Assembly (NCBI GenBank): GCA_027327915.1 | Contig: DAHVWT010000004.1 | Span: 1 to 60,751, forward strand | Reading direction: 5' to 3' | Length of the DNA stretch: 60,751 bases | DNA from: Elusimicrobiota bacterium | Lineage (GTDB): Bacteria; Elusimicrobiota; Elusimicrobia; UBA1565; UBA9628 | Shown here: piece by piece, positions 42,748 to 51,576 of the stretch | Layout: every line of letters starts with the position of its first letter | Position numbering within the stretch: position 1 is the stretch's first letter | Translations under genes and position numbers: made by a program | Notes under the pieces: generated by a model | The model's database searches: none | What the model saw: the letters and a program-made list of their open reading frames with translations, nothing else | What the model was told of the DNA's origin: nothing

Positions 42748-45503
42748 GGCAGGGTCCCTTCGCGCATCTTGCGCATCAGATAGGGCTGATGGACCGCGTC
42801 GGATTTATAATTTCCAGTCAGGGCATAGAGGATGATGTTAATGGCCAGACGCTTCGCCTCGAGCCGCTGCTGCTCGCCGCCGGGAACGCAGGGATAAAGA
42901 GGTTTTCCCAGGGGATCAACGGCCCAGGCGCCCAGGATATCGTTTCGAGAATAAACGACGGACCAACGCCGTCCGCGCGAGAGCCCCAAGATCGCCGGCT
43001 CGACCAGCACCCGCCCCGCGGGACGCCGCAAAAGGTAGAAACTCTTGAAGACGGCGTTCGAGAGGGGGATGGGAGTCAAGGGATCTCCTGGCCTTAGGCT
43101 CGACAGCGTCATGCGGACCCAGCGGTCAAAGGAGCTTTCGGGAAGCCCCGAGACATCCTCGATCCAGAGCATCCCTCCGGCATCAAGAAAATCCCGCAAC
43201 ATGGCCAGGGCTTCCTTGCCGAGGGGGGGCGGTGCGTCCTTGCCGGCGAGGATGACGAGAGGGGAGAAGAAAAAATCCGTGTCCTCCAAGGTGACGACAC
43301 GCCGTCCGGGCGAGGTCAAAACGCTCGTCGTCAAGTCCAGATCGCGCAGGATGAGGCCCGGAACTTCCGGGTAAGGATCCCAGGTATCCCCGATGCGCCA
43401 TTGGGTGATCGTGAAGCGGTCGTTCTCCTGGGCCGCGGCGCCATGCGGGAGCGCCATGAGGGCTGCGATGAAAAGGAGAGCCAAGAACGGCTTCGCGGGA
43501 AGAGACCGGCGAGGGAGCGATAAAAGCATCTCGAGGCACAAAACCAGGGCCGCGAAAGCCAAGAGCGCTCCGGAGAGGGGACGCCCGCGGACGGCCTGGT
43601 CGAAGTCGCGTCGGAAACTCTCCGGAGAGAGCGTCTTCCAGGGCGGGGAGGGCTCCGGCTCGAGCTCGCTTTCGCCGCTTGTGGGATCGAGGTTGACGGC
43701 GTAGACCCTGTCATTGCCGCCGGGAAGGTCCTCGACGCGGTAGAGCCCGGGGCGATCAGTCCCGTCAAAGTTCGCCCGGCGATCCCGCACCCAGATCTTA
43801 AGCGATCTTCCTTTCGGATTCGTCACCAAAGCCGCCTGGGGCGCCGCGACGCGGCTTTCCCAGGCCATCTCGAGAGAGCGCCCGACCGGGCCGCCCAAGG
43901 CTCGCAGGCGCGGAGGTCCCGGCGCCATGAGTTTCAAGCTCCTCTCGAGCCAGGGCGCGAAAAAGGGCTTGAGCGCCATATTGCCCCATCGGGAACCCAG
44001 GCCAAAAGCCGAGACAGCAATGGCGCCCGTGCCCGCCTTGCCCACGCACTCGAGCGGGTACCCCGAGGCGGATCGAAGGAGGACCCGAGCTCCGGGCTTC
44101 ACCGTCATAAGACGATAGGCCGAAAAGGAGACGCGGGAAAGGTCGAAAGCGCCCGGCTCTCCAGAGAGGAAACCGGGCGCCGCCGCGACACCCTTGGCTT
44201 CGGCCGCGACGAGGGGGCCAAGGTCGGCGCTCGCAAGCTCGCCGAGTCTGCCCAGGTCCGGCTCCGAGCCGCTCTCCTGGCCCGGGAAGATCCACACGCC
44301 GCCGCCCGCTAAGACGAATCTCGCCAGGCGTTCGGAGGCCTGCGCGGGCAGGGTGGACCAGTCCGCCAAGAGGATCGCCCGATAATCGGGCAACGCCGCC
44401 TTCTCGATGCTTGCGATATCGAGGAAGTCGCAATCGTAGCCGATCAGCGGACCTTCGGCCGCGCCGCAAAGCCTTTTGAGAAAATAGCCGCCCGCCGGCG
44501 CCCTAAGAAAGCTCGCGTCGTGATACAGGCAAAGAATCCGGCGACGGGGGGAGACTTTGAAGGAAAACCAGCGCTCGTCGTCGATCAAGAGGTCGTCGGG
44601 GTCCAGGACGGCGCGGCCGGAATAAAGCCCCGACGCCTCCTCCGGCAAAGCGACCTCGGCCCAGGAAGACCCCGGCGCGACCCTGGCGCGGCCGACCGGG
44701 CGCCCTCCCAGCCATATTTTGACGTTCCGGGGCCGATCGAGGCCCCGGGCCTCGAGGCGCAACCTCATGCCGGGCTCTCCCGGAGAGGATTCCGCGACGG
44801 CGCGCGCGAGGAAGGCGTTCGGCTTGCCCGGCCATCGAAGCCCCAACCGCAAGATTTCCGGTCCAAGCGGCGGAAGTTTGCCGCGGAAGCCGTGCGCCGC
44901 TCCGTCCGTGAGAAAGAGCTCAACGCGCCGGCCCGGGGCGGAGGAAAGAAAGACGTCCCCGGCCGCGAGGGGCGCGGCAAAGTCGGTGCCCGAAAAGCCA
45001 GGCTTGGCCGAGGCGAGCGCGGCCGCCGCCTCCTCACGGCTCCTCCAGCGAAGGGCTGCGGGCGGGGTGTCGACGCGATTAGAAAAGGTGGCGACGGCGA
45101 CGCGGTCTCCCGGACGAAGGGCCGCCAGAGCCTCGCGGCCGGCCCTCTTCGCGAGCTCAAAGCGCGACTCCCCCGATTCCAGGCAACGCATGGAATAAGA
45201 GCAGTCGAGCCAGACAAGAAGACTCAAGGACTCGGAAGGCTTGTTTCCTCTTCCCGTGCCGCCAGGCGCCGTCGCGCTGGGGCCGGCGCAGCTTAAGAGA
45301 AGGGAGAGGAAGGCCGCGATTCGAGCGGCCAGCAACGCCGCATCCCGCCATCGCGAGGCTCGCCGCGCCCGCGACAAGGCTTCCCGCGCCAGATAGAGGT
45401 CCCCGAAGGGAACCCGCCTCGCGCTCCTTCTTGAAAGCCAATGAATGAGGACCGGCACGAAAGCCAGCGGCAATGCCCAGAGCGCCCACGGCCGTTCCCA
45501 CAT
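42744..45503 (-). CDS. BatA-like VWA protein with C-terminal DUF4159
   Basis: 919 residues from ATG 45503. The N-terminus is the BatA aerotolerance module (WALPLAFVPVLIHWLSRR, RRVPFGDLYLAREALSRA) with a second membrane segment at about 56-72. A VWA domain follows with MIDAS D100-C-S102-Y-S104. An amidotransferase-like region lies in the middle (YDCDFLDIAS, GGGVWIFPGQESG). Two further hydrophobic segments lead to a DUF4159 domain over the last ~200 residues (FTITQWRIGDTWDPYP, LEDTDFFFSP, WSVVYSRNDILGAW). Such proteins occur with MoxR ATPases. The start lies 1 nt after the DUF58 stop; the frame is open further upstream but only inside DUF58. Confidence 0.85.
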   Translation of the reverse strand: MWERPWALWALPLAFVPVLIHWLSRRSARRVPFGDLYLAREALSRARRASRWRDAALLAARIAAFLSLLLSCAGPSATAPGGTGRGNKPSESLSLLVWLDCSYSMRCLESGESRFELAKRAGREALAALRPGDRVAVATFSNRVDTPPAALRWRSREEAAAALASAKPGFSGTDFAAPLAAGDVFLSSAPGRRVELFLTDGAAHGFRGKLPPLGPEILRLGLRWPGKPNAFLARAVAESSPGEPGMRLRLEARGLDRPRNVKIWLGGRPVGRARVAPGSSWAEVALPEEASGLYSGRAVLDPDDLLIDDERWFSFKVSPRRRILCLYHDASFLRAPAGGYFLKRLCGAAEGPLIGYDCDFLDIASIEKAALPDYRAILLADWSTLPAQASERLARFVLAGGGVWIFPGQESGSEPDLGRLGELASADLGPLVAAEAKGVAAAPGFLSGEPGAFDLSRVSFSAYRLMTVKPGARVLLRSASGYPLECVGKAGTGAIAVSAFGLGSRWGNMALKPFFAPWLERSLKLMAPGPPRLRALGGPVGRSLEMAWESRVAAPQAALVTNPKGRSLKIWVRDRRANFDGTDRPGLYRVEDLPGGNDRVYAVNLDPTSGESELEPEPSPPWKTLSPESFRRDFDQAVRGRPLSGALLAFAALVLCLEMLLSLPRRSLPAKPFLALLFIAALMALPHGAAAQENDRFTITQWRIGDTWDPYPEVPGLILRDLDLTTSVLTSPGRRVVTLEDTDFFFSPLVILAGKDAPPPLGKEALAMLRDFLDAGGMLWIEDVSGLPESSFDRWVRMTLSSLRPGDPLTPIPLSNAVFKSFYLLRRPAGRVLVEPAILGLSRGRRWSVVYSRNDILGAWAVDPLGKPLYPCVPGGEQQRLEAKRLAINIILYALTGNYKSDAVHQPYLMRKMREGTLP

Positions 45504-45504
45504 G

Positions 45505-46377
45505 TCAGGCGAGGCCCAGGAATCTCGAAAGGGCGCGGTCCCAAGGCTCGTCGGTGAAATAAACTCCGAAGCGGATTTGGGAGTCCGAGAAGGCGGCTTG
45601 GTAATAGCGGACAAGCCGGGCCAACGCGGACCGGTACTCCTCCCGCAGCATGGCCGGTTCAACCGAAAGCGTCGAGCGGTCCTCCAAGGACTCGAGGAGC
45701 AGCGGACCTGAAAAATCGAAATCCCGCTCGGCCGGGTCCAGAATCTGGATCGCCCACACGCCACGCCGCAGCTTCAGAGCCCTCACGGCCTTGAAAAAAG
45801 CCTCGGGATCGCCTATAAAGTCGGAGATAAAAAGAACATGGGAGCGCTCGGCGACGCGCGAGGCCGCCTCGGAGGGGAAACTGCCGGTCGGGAAAATTCC
45901 TTCGGGTTCAAAACGCGCCAGGAGATCGTCAAGCCTCGAAAGGTGCTCCAGGTCCTGTCGGGGAGGATGGAATGCCGTCGGCCGCGATCCAAAGACGCCG
46001 ATTCCGGCCGCGTCCTTGGCCGCCATGGCGAGGTACGCAAAAGCGAGCCCGAGCCGGCAGGCGTAGTCCCATTTTCGCTCTCTGCCTTGGGACGAATAGC
46101 CCATCGATCCCGAGCCGTCGAGCAAGGCATAAAACGCCATCATGGATTCCGCCTGCCGCTCGCGTATATAGTAGCGATCCGTCCGCGCGAGAACCTTCCA
46201 GTCTAGCTGGCGAGGATCGTCGCCCGGCGCATACGCGCGGTATTCGGCGAACTCCTGGGAGGAGCCCTTGAGAGCGCTCATGCGGGCGCCCGACAAGAGT
46301 CCTTCCACCTTGGGACGCTTGATATGCAGGCTCAGACGCCGGAGCTTGGCGAGGGCGAGCGCGTCGAGGTACTTCAC
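45505..46377 (-). CDS. DUF58 protein (MoxR partner)
   Basis: 290 residues. The family signature EYRAYAPGDDPRQLDWKVLART is present, followed by a VWA-like fold with MIDAS D87-G-S89-G-S91 (LLDGSGSMG) and FISDFIGDPE. DUF58 proteins bind MoxR ATPases and act in assembly of secreted or membrane complexes. GTG start at 46377, 3 nt after the moxR stop. No membrane segment, so it works on the cytoplasmic side. Confidence 0.92.
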   Translation of the reverse strand: MKYLDALALAKLRRLSLHIKRPKVEGLLSGARMSALKGSSQEFAEYRAYAPGDDPRQLDWKVLARTDRYYIRERQAESMMAFYALLDGSGSMGYSSQGRERKWDYACRLGLAFAYLAMAAKDAAGIGVFGSRPTAFHPPRQDLEHLSRLDDLLARFEPEGIFPTGSFPSEAASRVAERSHVLFISDFIGDPEAFFKAVRALKLRRGVWAIQILDPAERDFDFSGPLLLESLEDRSTLSVEPAMLREEYRSALARLVRYYQAAFSDSQIRFGVYFTDEPWDRALSRFLGLA

Positions 46378-46380
46378 CTT

Positions 46381-47400
46381 CTACGTCTTGAGCAAAGTCT
46401 CGATGACCGCGGCAGTCGTGAGGCCTTCGGCCTGGCCTTCGAAATTAAGGATAATCCGATGGCGCAGAACGGGAGCCGCAACCGCGCGGACGTCATCAAT
46501 CGAGGCGGCGGCCCGCCCTGACAAAAGCGCACGGGCCTTGGCGGCCATGATCAAGGCCTGGCTGGCCCGAGGGCCCGCGCCCCAGGCGACATGTTTCGCG
46601 ACCTCCTGCGGAGCTTCTGGTTCGGCGGGGCGGCTGCGCCTGGCGAGGCGGACCGCATAGTTCACGGTCCAGTCGGCCGAGGGGACGCGCAGCACGAGCT
46701 CCCTGAACGCCATGACATCCTTGTCATCGATCAGACCGGGCGGCTGCGCCTGGCGAGGCACCGTCGTTTCCGCGGCGATCCGCAGCTCCTCGGCGAGAGT
46801 GGGATATCCGATATCGATTTTCATCAAAAAACGGTCCAGCTGGGCCTCGGGAAGCGGGTAGGTCCCCTCCTGCTCGATCGGGTTTTGCGTCGCCATGACA
46901 AAGAATGGGCGCGGAAGGGGGAAGGTGTTTCCCGAAACGGTCACTTGCCCCTCTTGCATGGCTTGAAGAAGGGCCGACTGCGTTTTGGGAGGCGTTCTGT
47001 TGATTTCGTCCGCGAGGATCATGTTCGCGAAGAGCGGCCCTTGGATGAAGCGGAAAGAGCGCGCCCGGGTCGCGGGATTTTCCTCCAGCACCTCGGATCC
47101 CGTGATGTCGGCCGGCATGAGATCCGGCGTGAACTGGATGCGCGAGAAATGAAGCTTGAGGAGCCTTGAGAGGGTCGAGACCATGAGGGTTTTGGCGAGG
47201 CCGGGCACCCCCTCGAGCAGGCAATGCCCGCCCGCGAAGAGGGCGATGAGAATCTGCTCGACGGCCTCGTCCTGGCCGAAGATCACCGAGTGAAATTCCT
47301 TGAGCACCCGATTCTTGGCGTCAAAGAAACGCTCCGCCATTTCCCGATCCCGGACGGCGGCGTGGTCGGCGCGAGCGGAATCTTCGCCCTGCTTGTTCAT
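46381..47400 (-). CDS. MoxR-family AAA+ ATPase
   Basis: 339 residues from ATG 47400 (a GTG at 47418 is an alternative). Walker A GVPGLAKT is at 64-71, Walker B ILADEIN with D131-E132, then the family motifs PPKTQSALLQAMQEG, MATQNPIEQEGTYPLPEAQLDRF and the lid domain with RASQALIMAAKARALLSGR. MoxR proteins act as chaperones that insert cofactors or assemble VWA proteins. First gene of the minus-strand operon. Confidence 0.95.
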   Translation of the reverse strand: MNKQGEDSARADHAAVRDREMAERFFDAKNRVLKEFHSVIFGQDEAVEQILIALFAGGHCLLEGVPGLAKTLMVSTLSRLLKLHFSRIQFTPDLMPADITGSEVLEENPATRARSFRFIQGPLFANMILADEINRTPPKTQSALLQAMQEGQVTVSGNTFPLPRPFFVMATQNPIEQEGTYPLPEAQLDRFLMKIDIGYPTLAEELRIAAETTVPRQAQPPGLIDDKDVMAFRELVLRVPSADWTVNYAVRLARRSRPAEPEAPQEVAKHVAWGAGPRASQALIMAAKARALLSGRAAASIDDVRAVAAPVLRHRIILNFEGQAEGLTTAAVIETLLKT

Positions 47401-47451
47401 CGCGGTATAGACTACCAAAATGGCTCAAAATAGGAAAAAATATCAGGGCTC

Positions 47452-49095
47452 ATGAACGCCAAAAGCGGCCACAATAGAGAATTGAATCTCGTGATGGGCC
47501 TTGCGGCGCTCCTCACCCTGCCTTTCGTCGCCAAGCCATGGCATATGGACGAGCCCCTTTTCCTGGCCGTCGCCCGCCATATCCTCAGCGATCCGGCCCA
47601 TCCCCTGGCCTTCGCCTTCAACTGGTACGGCAAGCTCGCGCCGATGGCGACGATCAACAACACCCCGCCGCTCTTTCTCTATCTGCTGGCGCTCGCCCTC
47701 AAGCTGACCGGCGGCTCGGAATGGGGCATGCGCCTTTTTTTCCTGCCCGTGCCGCTCTTGACGGCGGCCGGCTTCTACCGGCTGGCAGCGCGCTACCTTC
47801 AAGACCCGCTCTACCCCGCCCTCATCGCCGTGGCCGCTCCCGCGACAGCCCTGACCTGGGGTTTGCTCTACCCCGAGAATCTCTCTCTGCTTTTCGGGGT
47901 TTGGGGGCTGATCTGGCTGGTCCAGGGCCTCGACGAGTCCCGGTCTGGGCTTTTCTGGCTCTCGGCGGCTTTTCTCGACCTCGCAATCCTCTCCAAGTAC
48001 GCGGCCATCGTCTTCCTCCTTCCCGCGGCGGGCTATATCCTCGAAAGCGGCGTGGGAATCCGGCGAGCGGCCGCGCATCTCCTCGTTTGCCTGGCTCTGC
48101 CCCTGGTCCTGGCGCTGCGGGACTATCTGGGCGGGCACGGCGCGATGGAGGCGGCCGCGGCGGTGACGCTCGAGGCGGCCGCGTCGCCCTGGGCCTATTG
48201 GCCGATCCGGCTGCGATCCGTTCTCTGCTTCCTCGGAGGCTGCGGCGTCGCGACGGGGTTTTGGCCCCTCTTCATGAAAGGCCTGCGCCCGCCGCCCCTC
48301 GCGGCGGCCCTCTCGGCGGCGACGGTCTTTTTTCTCTTCTGGTCCGGCTTCGACGTCCTGACGACGACGACGCTCGACCGGATCTCGGGAGCGCTCTGGG
48401 CCCTGGGCGGGCTCTGGTGCCTGCTGGCCGTCCTGAGCCCCTCCCGCGCCCCGGCCGCCTCCTGGCGGCTCTTCGCGCCGTGGGTCCTGGCAGTCGTGAT
48501 CCTCGAACTCTGCTTTTACTGGTCCGTGATCGCGCGGATCATAGCCTTCGCGACCCCGGCCGCCGTCTTCGCCCTCGCCTCCATCCTCGAGAAATCGGCG
48601 CCGGACCGCCCCCAGCGTCTGCGGGCGCTCTACCGCTCGACGCTCGCCGCGACGCTGCTCATCACACTTTCATCAGGCTACGTGGACTACCGCTATGCCT
48701 CCTCCGCGAGGGACATCGTCCGCCTGGTCGCGATGCGCTGGCTCAAGCCCGGCCATCGACTCTGGGTATCGGGTCATTGGGGGCTCCAGTACTACGCCGA
48801 AGAAGAGGGCGGCGCCGTCCTGGACTACAAAGCGCCTCCCGAGGCTCAACTGCGGCGGGGCGACGTCATCATCATGCCGTGGATCAATTCCTGGAGTGCC
48901 CAAACGGCGGAACGATTTTTGATCAGCCGCCTGCGCCTTCGAGCCCACGTTTTCATGGCGCGCTCCGGCATTCCGGTGAGGCTCCTGAGTGGCTGGGAGG
49001 GCCAGGCGGGGTTTTATTCGAATTCCTTCGGTTTCCTCCCGTATACGCTGAGCCGGGAGCCCATCGAGCGCTACGTCGTCGCGAAAGTCGACTGA
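47452..49095 (+). CDS. GT39-like membrane glycosyltransferase
   Basis: 547 residues with about 11 membrane segments. The first periplasmic loop has the acidic pair in KPWHMDEPLFLAVARHIL, as in the PMT/ArnT (GT-C) superfamily, which uses polyprenyl-phosphate sugars. The C-terminal ~110 residues are a soluble region (LVAMRWLKPGHRLWVSGHWG). Acceptor and sugar are unknown. It diverges from moxR across 51 nt and precedes tolQ by a short gap. Confidence 0.8.
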   Translation: MNAKSGHNRELNLVMGLAALLTLPFVAKPWHMDEPLFLAVARHILSDPAHPLAFAFNWYGKLAPMATINNTPPLFLYLLALALKLTGGSEWGMRLFFLPVPLLTAAGFYRLAARYLQDPLYPALIAVAAPATALTWGLLYPENLSLLFGVWGLIWLVQGLDESRSGLFWLSAAFLDLAILSKYAAIVFLLPAAGYILESGVGIRRAAAHLLVCLALPLVLALRDYLGGHGAMEAAAAVTLEAAASPWAYWPIRLRSVLCFLGGCGVATGFWPLFMKGLRPPPLAAALSAATVFFLFWSGFDVLTTTTLDRISGALWALGGLWCLLAVLSPSRAPAASWRLFAPWVLAVVILELCFYWSVIARIIAFATPAAVFALASILEKSAPDRPQRLRALYRSTLAATLLITLSSGYVDYRYASSARDIVRLVAMRWLKPGHRLWVSGHWGLQYYAEEEGGAVLDYKAPPEAQLRRGDVIIMPWINSWSAQTAERFLISRLRLRAHVFMARSGIPVRLLSGWEGQAGFYSNSFGFLPYTLSREPIERYVVAKVD

Positions 49096-49121
49096 ATTTT
49101 TGACATAATTTGTTTGTCCTT

Positions 49122-49736
49122 ATGATGAGCGTTAAAGGCCTCTTTTTCTCGGGAGGCTGGACCCTCGGGTTTCTCGTCATCCTCTCCGTCTATTCGATCG
49201 CCCTGATTTGGGAGCGTCTGCGCTACTACAAGCGGTCGCTGGGGGGGATGGAGCATTTTCTCTCGGAGATCAGGCGCAACAACAAGGACGGGGATCTTTC
49301 GAAATCGATAAGGGCCGCCCACGCCTATAAGGGCCTGGCCGCGTCCGTCGTTTTGGCGAGCCTCTCCGGCGCGGTCCACCGCGAGGAGCGCAAGCGCCAG
49401 GCCTCTCGGGAAGCCGAACGCGGCGCGGCGGTGCTTGAGGAGCGGCTCAACGCCCTCCAGACGATCGCCGCGACGGCCCCCTTCATCGGGCTTTTTGGAA
49501 CCGTGATCGGAGTCATCCGGGCCTTCCGGGACCTGGCCTTTGCCTCGGGCGCGGGCCCCGGCGTCGTCGCGGCCGGCATCTCCGAGGCCCTCGTCAACAC
49601 GGCCGCGGGGCTCTTCGTCGCGATCCCGGCGGTCGTCGCCTACAATTATCTCGCCCGCCGCGCCCAAGGTTTCGTCCAGGAGATGGATTGGATCTCGGAC
49701 GAGATTCTCGAGAAACTGGCCGAGGAGACCCGTTGA
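49122..49736 (+). CDS. tolQ: TolQ/ExbB proton-channel subunit
   Basis: About 204 residues. Three membrane segments (about 9-29, 121-143 and 158-177) with the family core PFIGLFGTVIGVIRAFRDLA and AGISEALVNTAAGLFVAIPAVVAYN. Together with TolR it forms the proton-driven motor energising an outer-membrane link. Two successive ATGs at 49122 and 49125; a TTG at 49110 is also in frame. TGACATAAT just upstream holds a CATAAT that could be a -10, which would leave almost no leader. Coupled to tolR by a TTGA overlap. Confidence 0.9.
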   Translation: MMSVKGLFFSGGWTLGFLVILSVYSIALIWERLRYYKRSLGGMEHFLSEIRRNNKDGDLSKSIRAAHAYKGLAASVVLASLSGAVHREERKRQASREAERGAAVLEERLNALQTIAATAPFIGLFGTVIGVIRAFRDLAFASGAGPGVVAAGISEALVNTAAGLFVAIPAVVAYNYLARRAQGFVQEMDWISDEILEKLAEETR

Positions 49737-50146
49737 TTTCCAGAGCGCCACGGCGTCGCAGGCTCCGGAGCTTCGGGGAGATCAACCTCATCCCGTTGAT
49801 CGACGTATCGTTGATCCTGGTCGTCATTTTCATGCTGCTCACGCCGATCCTGGTTCGATCGGAGCTCGCGGTCAAGCTTCCCAAGGCCCGCTCGGGCGAG
49901 GCCTCCCGGGACCACGGGACGATCGTCGTCCAGATCGACCGTCAGGGCCACTTCATCCTCGACGGCTCCGTCGTGCGCGCCGGCCGCCTCGAATCCGAAC
50001 TCGTCTTGCGGCTGGGCCGTGCGGGCCAAAAAAGCCTGCTCGTCCAAGCCGACCGCGCCGTCCCGGTCGAGAAGGTGGTGGAGGTGCTCGACCTCGGGAA
50101 ACGCCTGGGCGTGGGCAAACTCGGCGTCGGAGTGCGAGGTTCATAA
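49733..50146 (+). CDS. tolR: TolR/ExbD biopolymer transport protein
   Basis: 137 residues from TTG 49733, overlapping the tolQ stop. An Arg-rich cytoplasmic start leads to a single membrane segment INLIPLIDVSLILVVIFMLL, with the conserved aspartate (LIDVS) that carries the proton. A periplasmic domain with VQIDRQGHFILDG and VQADRAVPVEKVVEVLDLGK follows. ExbD and TolR cannot be separated from sequence alone. Confidence 0.88.
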   Translation: MISRAPRRRRLRSFGEINLIPLIDVSLILVVIFMLLTPILVRSELAVKLPKARSGEASRDHGTIVVQIDRQGHFILDGSVVRAGRLESELVLRLGRAGQKSLLVQADRAVPVEKVVEVLDLGKRLGVGKLGVGVRGS

Positions 50147-50812
50147 TTGACCGCGCCGGAGCTCAGGCCGTACATCGTCAACTCCGGGCTTCTCCATATG
50201 GGGTTCCTAGCGGTCCTCCTTCCTTTTAAAAGCAGGGCGCCCGCCTTCACGCCCAGCTATACAATCGACTTCGTGGGCCCCCCGGTGTCTTTCCCCTCGG
50301 CGGCGCCGCCTTCCTCCAAGGCCCCGGCGCCTTCCCCGAAGCTCTCGAACATCGCCCCGGCGCGGACCGCGACGTCCCCCGCAAAACGCCGCCGCATCGC
50401 CCTTCCGACCCCAAGCCTGCTCGATCTGCCGCGACCCGGCGCCCCGGCGCGCCCCGCGCCCGCGCCGTCCGAGACGCCCGCGCCGACGGCCCCGGCCTCG
50501 GTTCCCGCGGCCCAGCCCAGCCTCACGACGGACGTCCACTTCCCCTCGCCCTGGTATCTCACCCGTCTTCGCGCCCTCTTATGGAACTCCTGGGCCAAGG
50601 ACCGGCCCTCAAGTTCCGGCTCCGCGACCGTCGCCTTCATCCTGCTGCGGGACGGGCGGGTGACGGACCTTCGGATCGAGGCAAGTTCCGGCGACTCGGC
50701 TTTTGACCTCGCGGCGCAAGGGGCGGTCGCCGATGGGGAGCCCTACCCGCCGCTGCCGCCCGAATTCCACGAGCCGTTCCTTAAAATCCACGCGACGATG
50801 AGCAGCCAATGA
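50147..50812 (+). CDS. TonB/TolA-like energy-transducing protein
   Basis: 221 residues. An N-terminal membrane segment (about 12-27) is followed by a long Pro/Ala-rich periplasmic stretch (about 50-125) and a TonB C-terminal domain (ATVAFILLRDGRVTDLRIEASSGDSAFDLAAQGAV). It should connect the TolQ-TolR motor to an outer-membrane partner. TTG start immediately after the tolR stop; it overlaps the next gene by 4 nt. TolB and Pal are not found nearby, so a TonB-type role is equally likely. Confidence 0.83.
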   Translation: MTAPELRPYIVNSGLLHMGFLAVLLPFKSRAPAFTPSYTIDFVGPPVSFPSAAPPSSKAPAPSPKLSNIAPARTATSPAKRRRIALPTPSLLDLPRPGAPARPAPAPSETPAPTAPASVPAAQPSLTTDVHFPSPWYLTRLRALLWNSWAKDRPSSSGSATVAFILLRDGRVTDLRIEASSGDSAFDLAAQGAVADGEPYPPLPPEFHEPFLKIHATMSSQ

Positions 50813-51192
50813 AAAGATTCTGGAGATTGGTCGTCCTCGGGGGCGTCACCTACCTTGCCTATCTGTTTCTTTACCGGCCGCCGTACGCCCAAGCCCATCT
50901 TGAAAGCATCGTCAAGATCGCCGCCGCGGCCGCCGTTTTCGCGCTCCTTCTCAAGCTCCTGGAGATGAGCGCGAAAGCCTTCAAGCTGACGCTGGAGATC
51001 ATCTTCGTCGTCGGGGTCATGATGTATTTGGGATTTTCCTTGCCGCCTTCGACCGGCCTGCCGCCGATCAAGGCTTGGTGGAACGCCCATCGCCCCACGA
51101 GGGAGGCGGCCGCGGAAAGCCTCCGCCGCCGCGGACTCAACCCGCAGTCGGCGCCCGCCCGCTGGATTCTGCCCTATCTGCCGGAGCGCTGA
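50809..51192 (+). CDS. Small two-pass membrane protein, unknown
   Basis: 127 residues. Membrane segments at about 7-22 and 36-52, possibly a third at 60-77 (LEIIFVVGVMMYLGFSLPP), then a basic C-terminal tail. ATGA overlap with the tonB-like gene places it in the Tol/Ton operon and suggests it is made together with the motor. No family recognised. Confidence 0.7.
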   Translation: MKRFWRLVVLGGVTYLAYLFLYRPPYAQAHLESIVKIAAAAAVFALLLKLLEMSAKAFKLTLEIIFVVGVMMYLGFSLPPSTGLPPIKAWWNAHRPTREAAAESLRRRGLNPQSAPARWILPYLPER

Positions 51193-51224
51193 GCGCGCGT
51201 TTTGTTTGTCGGCGGGAGAATCAA

Positions 51225-51314
51225 CGGAGAGGGGGGGATTCGAACCCCCGATACCCCTTGACAGGATATAGCGGTTTAGCAAACCGCCGCCTTAAGCCGC
51301 TCGGCCACCTCTCC
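51225..51314 (-). tRNA. tRNA-Ser (anticodon GCU)
   Basis: A 90-nt class II tRNA on the minus strand: acceptor GGAGAGG pairs with CCTCTCC, anticodon stem GCGGT/ACCGC with loop TTGCTAA (anticodon GCT), a long variable arm typical of serine tRNAs, a T-stem GGGGG/CCCCC around TTCGAAT, and discriminator G. No encoded CCA. It reads AGC and AGU codons. Confidence 0.95.
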
Positions 51315-51576
51315 AACAATCGTTCAGGAAGGCGTCCGGGCATCTTATAATTTCTGGCGCCGCCGTGACGATAACGGCAATGCTCGGTCCCGCGTCTCTT
51401 TGGAAATTCCCAACGCTTTCTAGCCGGATCAAAGAATGGGGAAGGCCGAAACGTTGCGGTTATTCCAACGAGAAAATGCGCGCTCTATCAACTCACTTTG
51501 ATTTTTAGATATGATTATGGGAGTTTGACAGAGACGCTATCCTAAAATAATCCGCCAGCGCCGCCATCCTGTTTTC
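51315..51576. other. Gap before the OmpR-type regulator
   Basis: About 260 bases, visibly AT-richer than the coding DNA. Apart from a promoter candidate at 51525-51548 I see no gene, riboswitch or terminator. A TATAAG on the minus strand near 51343 may be the -10 of tRNA-Ser. Confidence 0.6.
51525..51548 (+). promoter_or_regulatory. Candidate promoter upstream of the response regulator
   Basis: A consensus TTGACA at 51525-51530 precedes TAAAAT at 51543-51548 with only 12 nt between; the alternative -10 AATAAT at 51546 gives 15. Neither spacing is ideal for a sigma70 promoter, so the exact element is uncertain. The regulator ATG is at 51577. Confidence 0.4.

Noticed and set aside
45504-45764. 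Upstream extension of the BatA-like protein
   Set aside because: It reads DUF58 out of frame; the ATG at 45503 starts exactly at the BatA N-terminal module.
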